Part shown: piece by piece, positions 61,813 to 64,000 of the stretch
Layout: each line of letters begins with the position of its first letter
How positions within the stretch are numbered: position 1 is the stretch's first letter
Source of the DNA: an uncultured Prevotella sp.
GTDB lineage: Bacteria; Bacteroidota; Bacteroidia; Bacteroidales; Bacteroidaceae
NCBI GenBank assembly: GCA_900319905.1
Contig: ONQB01000002.1
Coordinates: 62,001-126,000 of the forward strand
Length of the DNA stretch: 64,000 bases
Direction of reading: 5' to 3'
Program-made: the position numbers and the translations under genes
Notes under the pieces: generated by a model
What the model was told of the DNA's origin: nothing
What the model saw: only the letters and a program-made list of their open reading frames with translations
Databases searched by the model: none

Positions 61813-62433
61813 TTATTGCCCGACAGCAACTTTTGCGTGGCGTATCACCTTGTCGTTGAGCATGTAACCGGTCTGCAGGCAGTCGATGACCTTTCCCTTT
61901 TTGTCATCGGCCTGTCCAGGTACCATCGCCACAGCCTCATGGAAGTCTGTGTCGAAGTCTTTCTCCTTGGTGTCAATCTTCTTCACGCCAAGGCTTTCCA
62001 ATGCTTTCTCAAATTTCTTGTATATCATCTTCATGCCCTCACGAATGGCCTTGGGATCATCGCTCTCGTCCTTGAAAGCTCGCTCAAAGTCGTCCAATAC
62101 GGGCAGCACAGCCACTACGGTCTTCTCACTGCCGTTGAGTATAAGCTCCGCCTTCTCCTTCAGTGTGCGCTTCTTGTAGTTGTCAAACTCAGCGAGCGTG
62201 CGCAGGTACTTGTCTTTTAAGTCGGCGATGGTCTTGTTGGCTTCCTCGAGCGCTTTCTTTGCATCGCATTCGGCATTATCTTTGGATTCTTCTTTTTCTT
62301 CTTTCTTGTTGTCCTTCTGCTTGTCAGTTGCTTCAGCTTTTTGAGGATTGGTGGATGAAGTCTGCTTCGTGGCATTCTGCTCGTTGGCGCCTTCGACCTT
62401 TATTTGCTTTTCTTTATTTTCTTTTTCTGCCAT
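61813..62433 (-). CDS. grpE: nucleotide exchange factor GrpE
   Basis: Releases ADP from DnaK. It has 206 residues from the ATG at 62433 (MAEKENKEKQIKVEG); an ATG at 62457 adds eight residues and is less likely. A long charged N-terminal region (about 1-70) is rich in Lys, Glu and Gln, then the coiled-coil dimer helix with 'YLRTLAEFDNYKKRT' and the beta-wing ending in 'GYMLNDKVIRHAKVAVGQ'. First gene of grpE-dnaJ. Confidence 0.94.
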   Translation of the reverse strand: MAEKENKEKQIKVEGANEQNATKQTSSTNPQKAEATDKQKDNKKEEKEESKDNAECDAKKALEEANKTIADLKDKYLRTLAEFDNYKKRTLKEKAELILNGSEKTVVAVLPVLDDFERAFKDESDDPKAIREGMKMIYKKFEKALESLGVKKIDTKEKDFDTDFHEAVAMVPGQADDKKGKVIDCLQTGYMLNDKVIRHAKVAVGQ

Positions 62434-62556
62434 AGTTGTATAAATCTTAATGCTCATTGATGAAGCTCACATCGAATGCTTCGTAATCAGTCATGAACTG
62501 CAAAAAATGTGCCATGTGTGAGATGACGGAGCGGAAAGATGATGCGGTGGCAACCG

Positions 62557-64000
<1,444 letters not shown>

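Overview
The window reads as the chromosome of a Bacteroidota bacterium, most likely of the family Prevotellaceae. The evidence is promoters of the TTTG-N20-TAnnTTTG type rather than -35/-10, few Shine-Dalgarno sites, fimbrillin-family lipoproteins, DUF4296, DUF3575, DUF5119, DUF5686 and DUF6029 proteins, Omp28-like proteins with C-terminal 'Y..xGxxxxxxxxGLxIVxxxxGK' tails, and a class III fructose-bisphosphatase. I do not name a species. Both ends cut a gene: a C69 dipeptidase on the left and an ABC-F ATPase on the right.

Layout. 1-6.9 kb (minus): ileS, lspA, a DUF4296 lipoprotein and a C69 dipeptidase. 7.1-8.9 kb (plus): a DUF3575/DUF5119 pair of the kind found beside fimbrial loci. 8.9-13.2 kb (minus): a nitrite-ammonification operon, nrfH-nrfA-resB-ccsA, which joins the reductase to its own haem-attachment machinery. 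13.3-26.5 kb (minus): a fimbrial-type locus of five fimbrillin-like lipoproteins and a 1486-residue secreted protein. 26.5-27.4 kb: a repeat-rich non-coding block. 27.4-33.3 kb (minus): a TlpA-like thioredoxin, a DUF6029 barrel, an Omp28-like lipoprotein and two further secreted proteins. 33.8-38.4 kb (plus): engB, an ABC-F ATPase and a DUF5686 protein.

38.6-50.5 kb (minus) holds housekeeping metabolism: fbp, two glycosyltransferase-like genes, lysA, lysC, ftsE, hisIE, hisF, hisA, hisH and an MBL-fold hydrolase. 50.6-62.5 kb holds a small lipoprotein (plus), then on minus a GT2, uvrA, ansA, rpiB, galK, galM, folC, dnaJ and grpE, followed by the cut ABC-F gene.

The most unusual material is the non-coding DNA around the fimbrial locus: a seven-unit array of exactly 22-bp direct repeats about 200 bp upstream of the first pilin promoter; eleven TTGC motifs spaced at about 10.2 bp in the leader of the fourth fimbrillin; two homologous 50-bp hairpins whose stems differ by compensating base changes; and a terminator followed at once by a promoter between the first and second fimbrillins. 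Together with a shared Thr-Arg-[Ala/Gly] motif after the lipobox, these suggest a pilus system with its own layered control. That link is inference from position, not proof.
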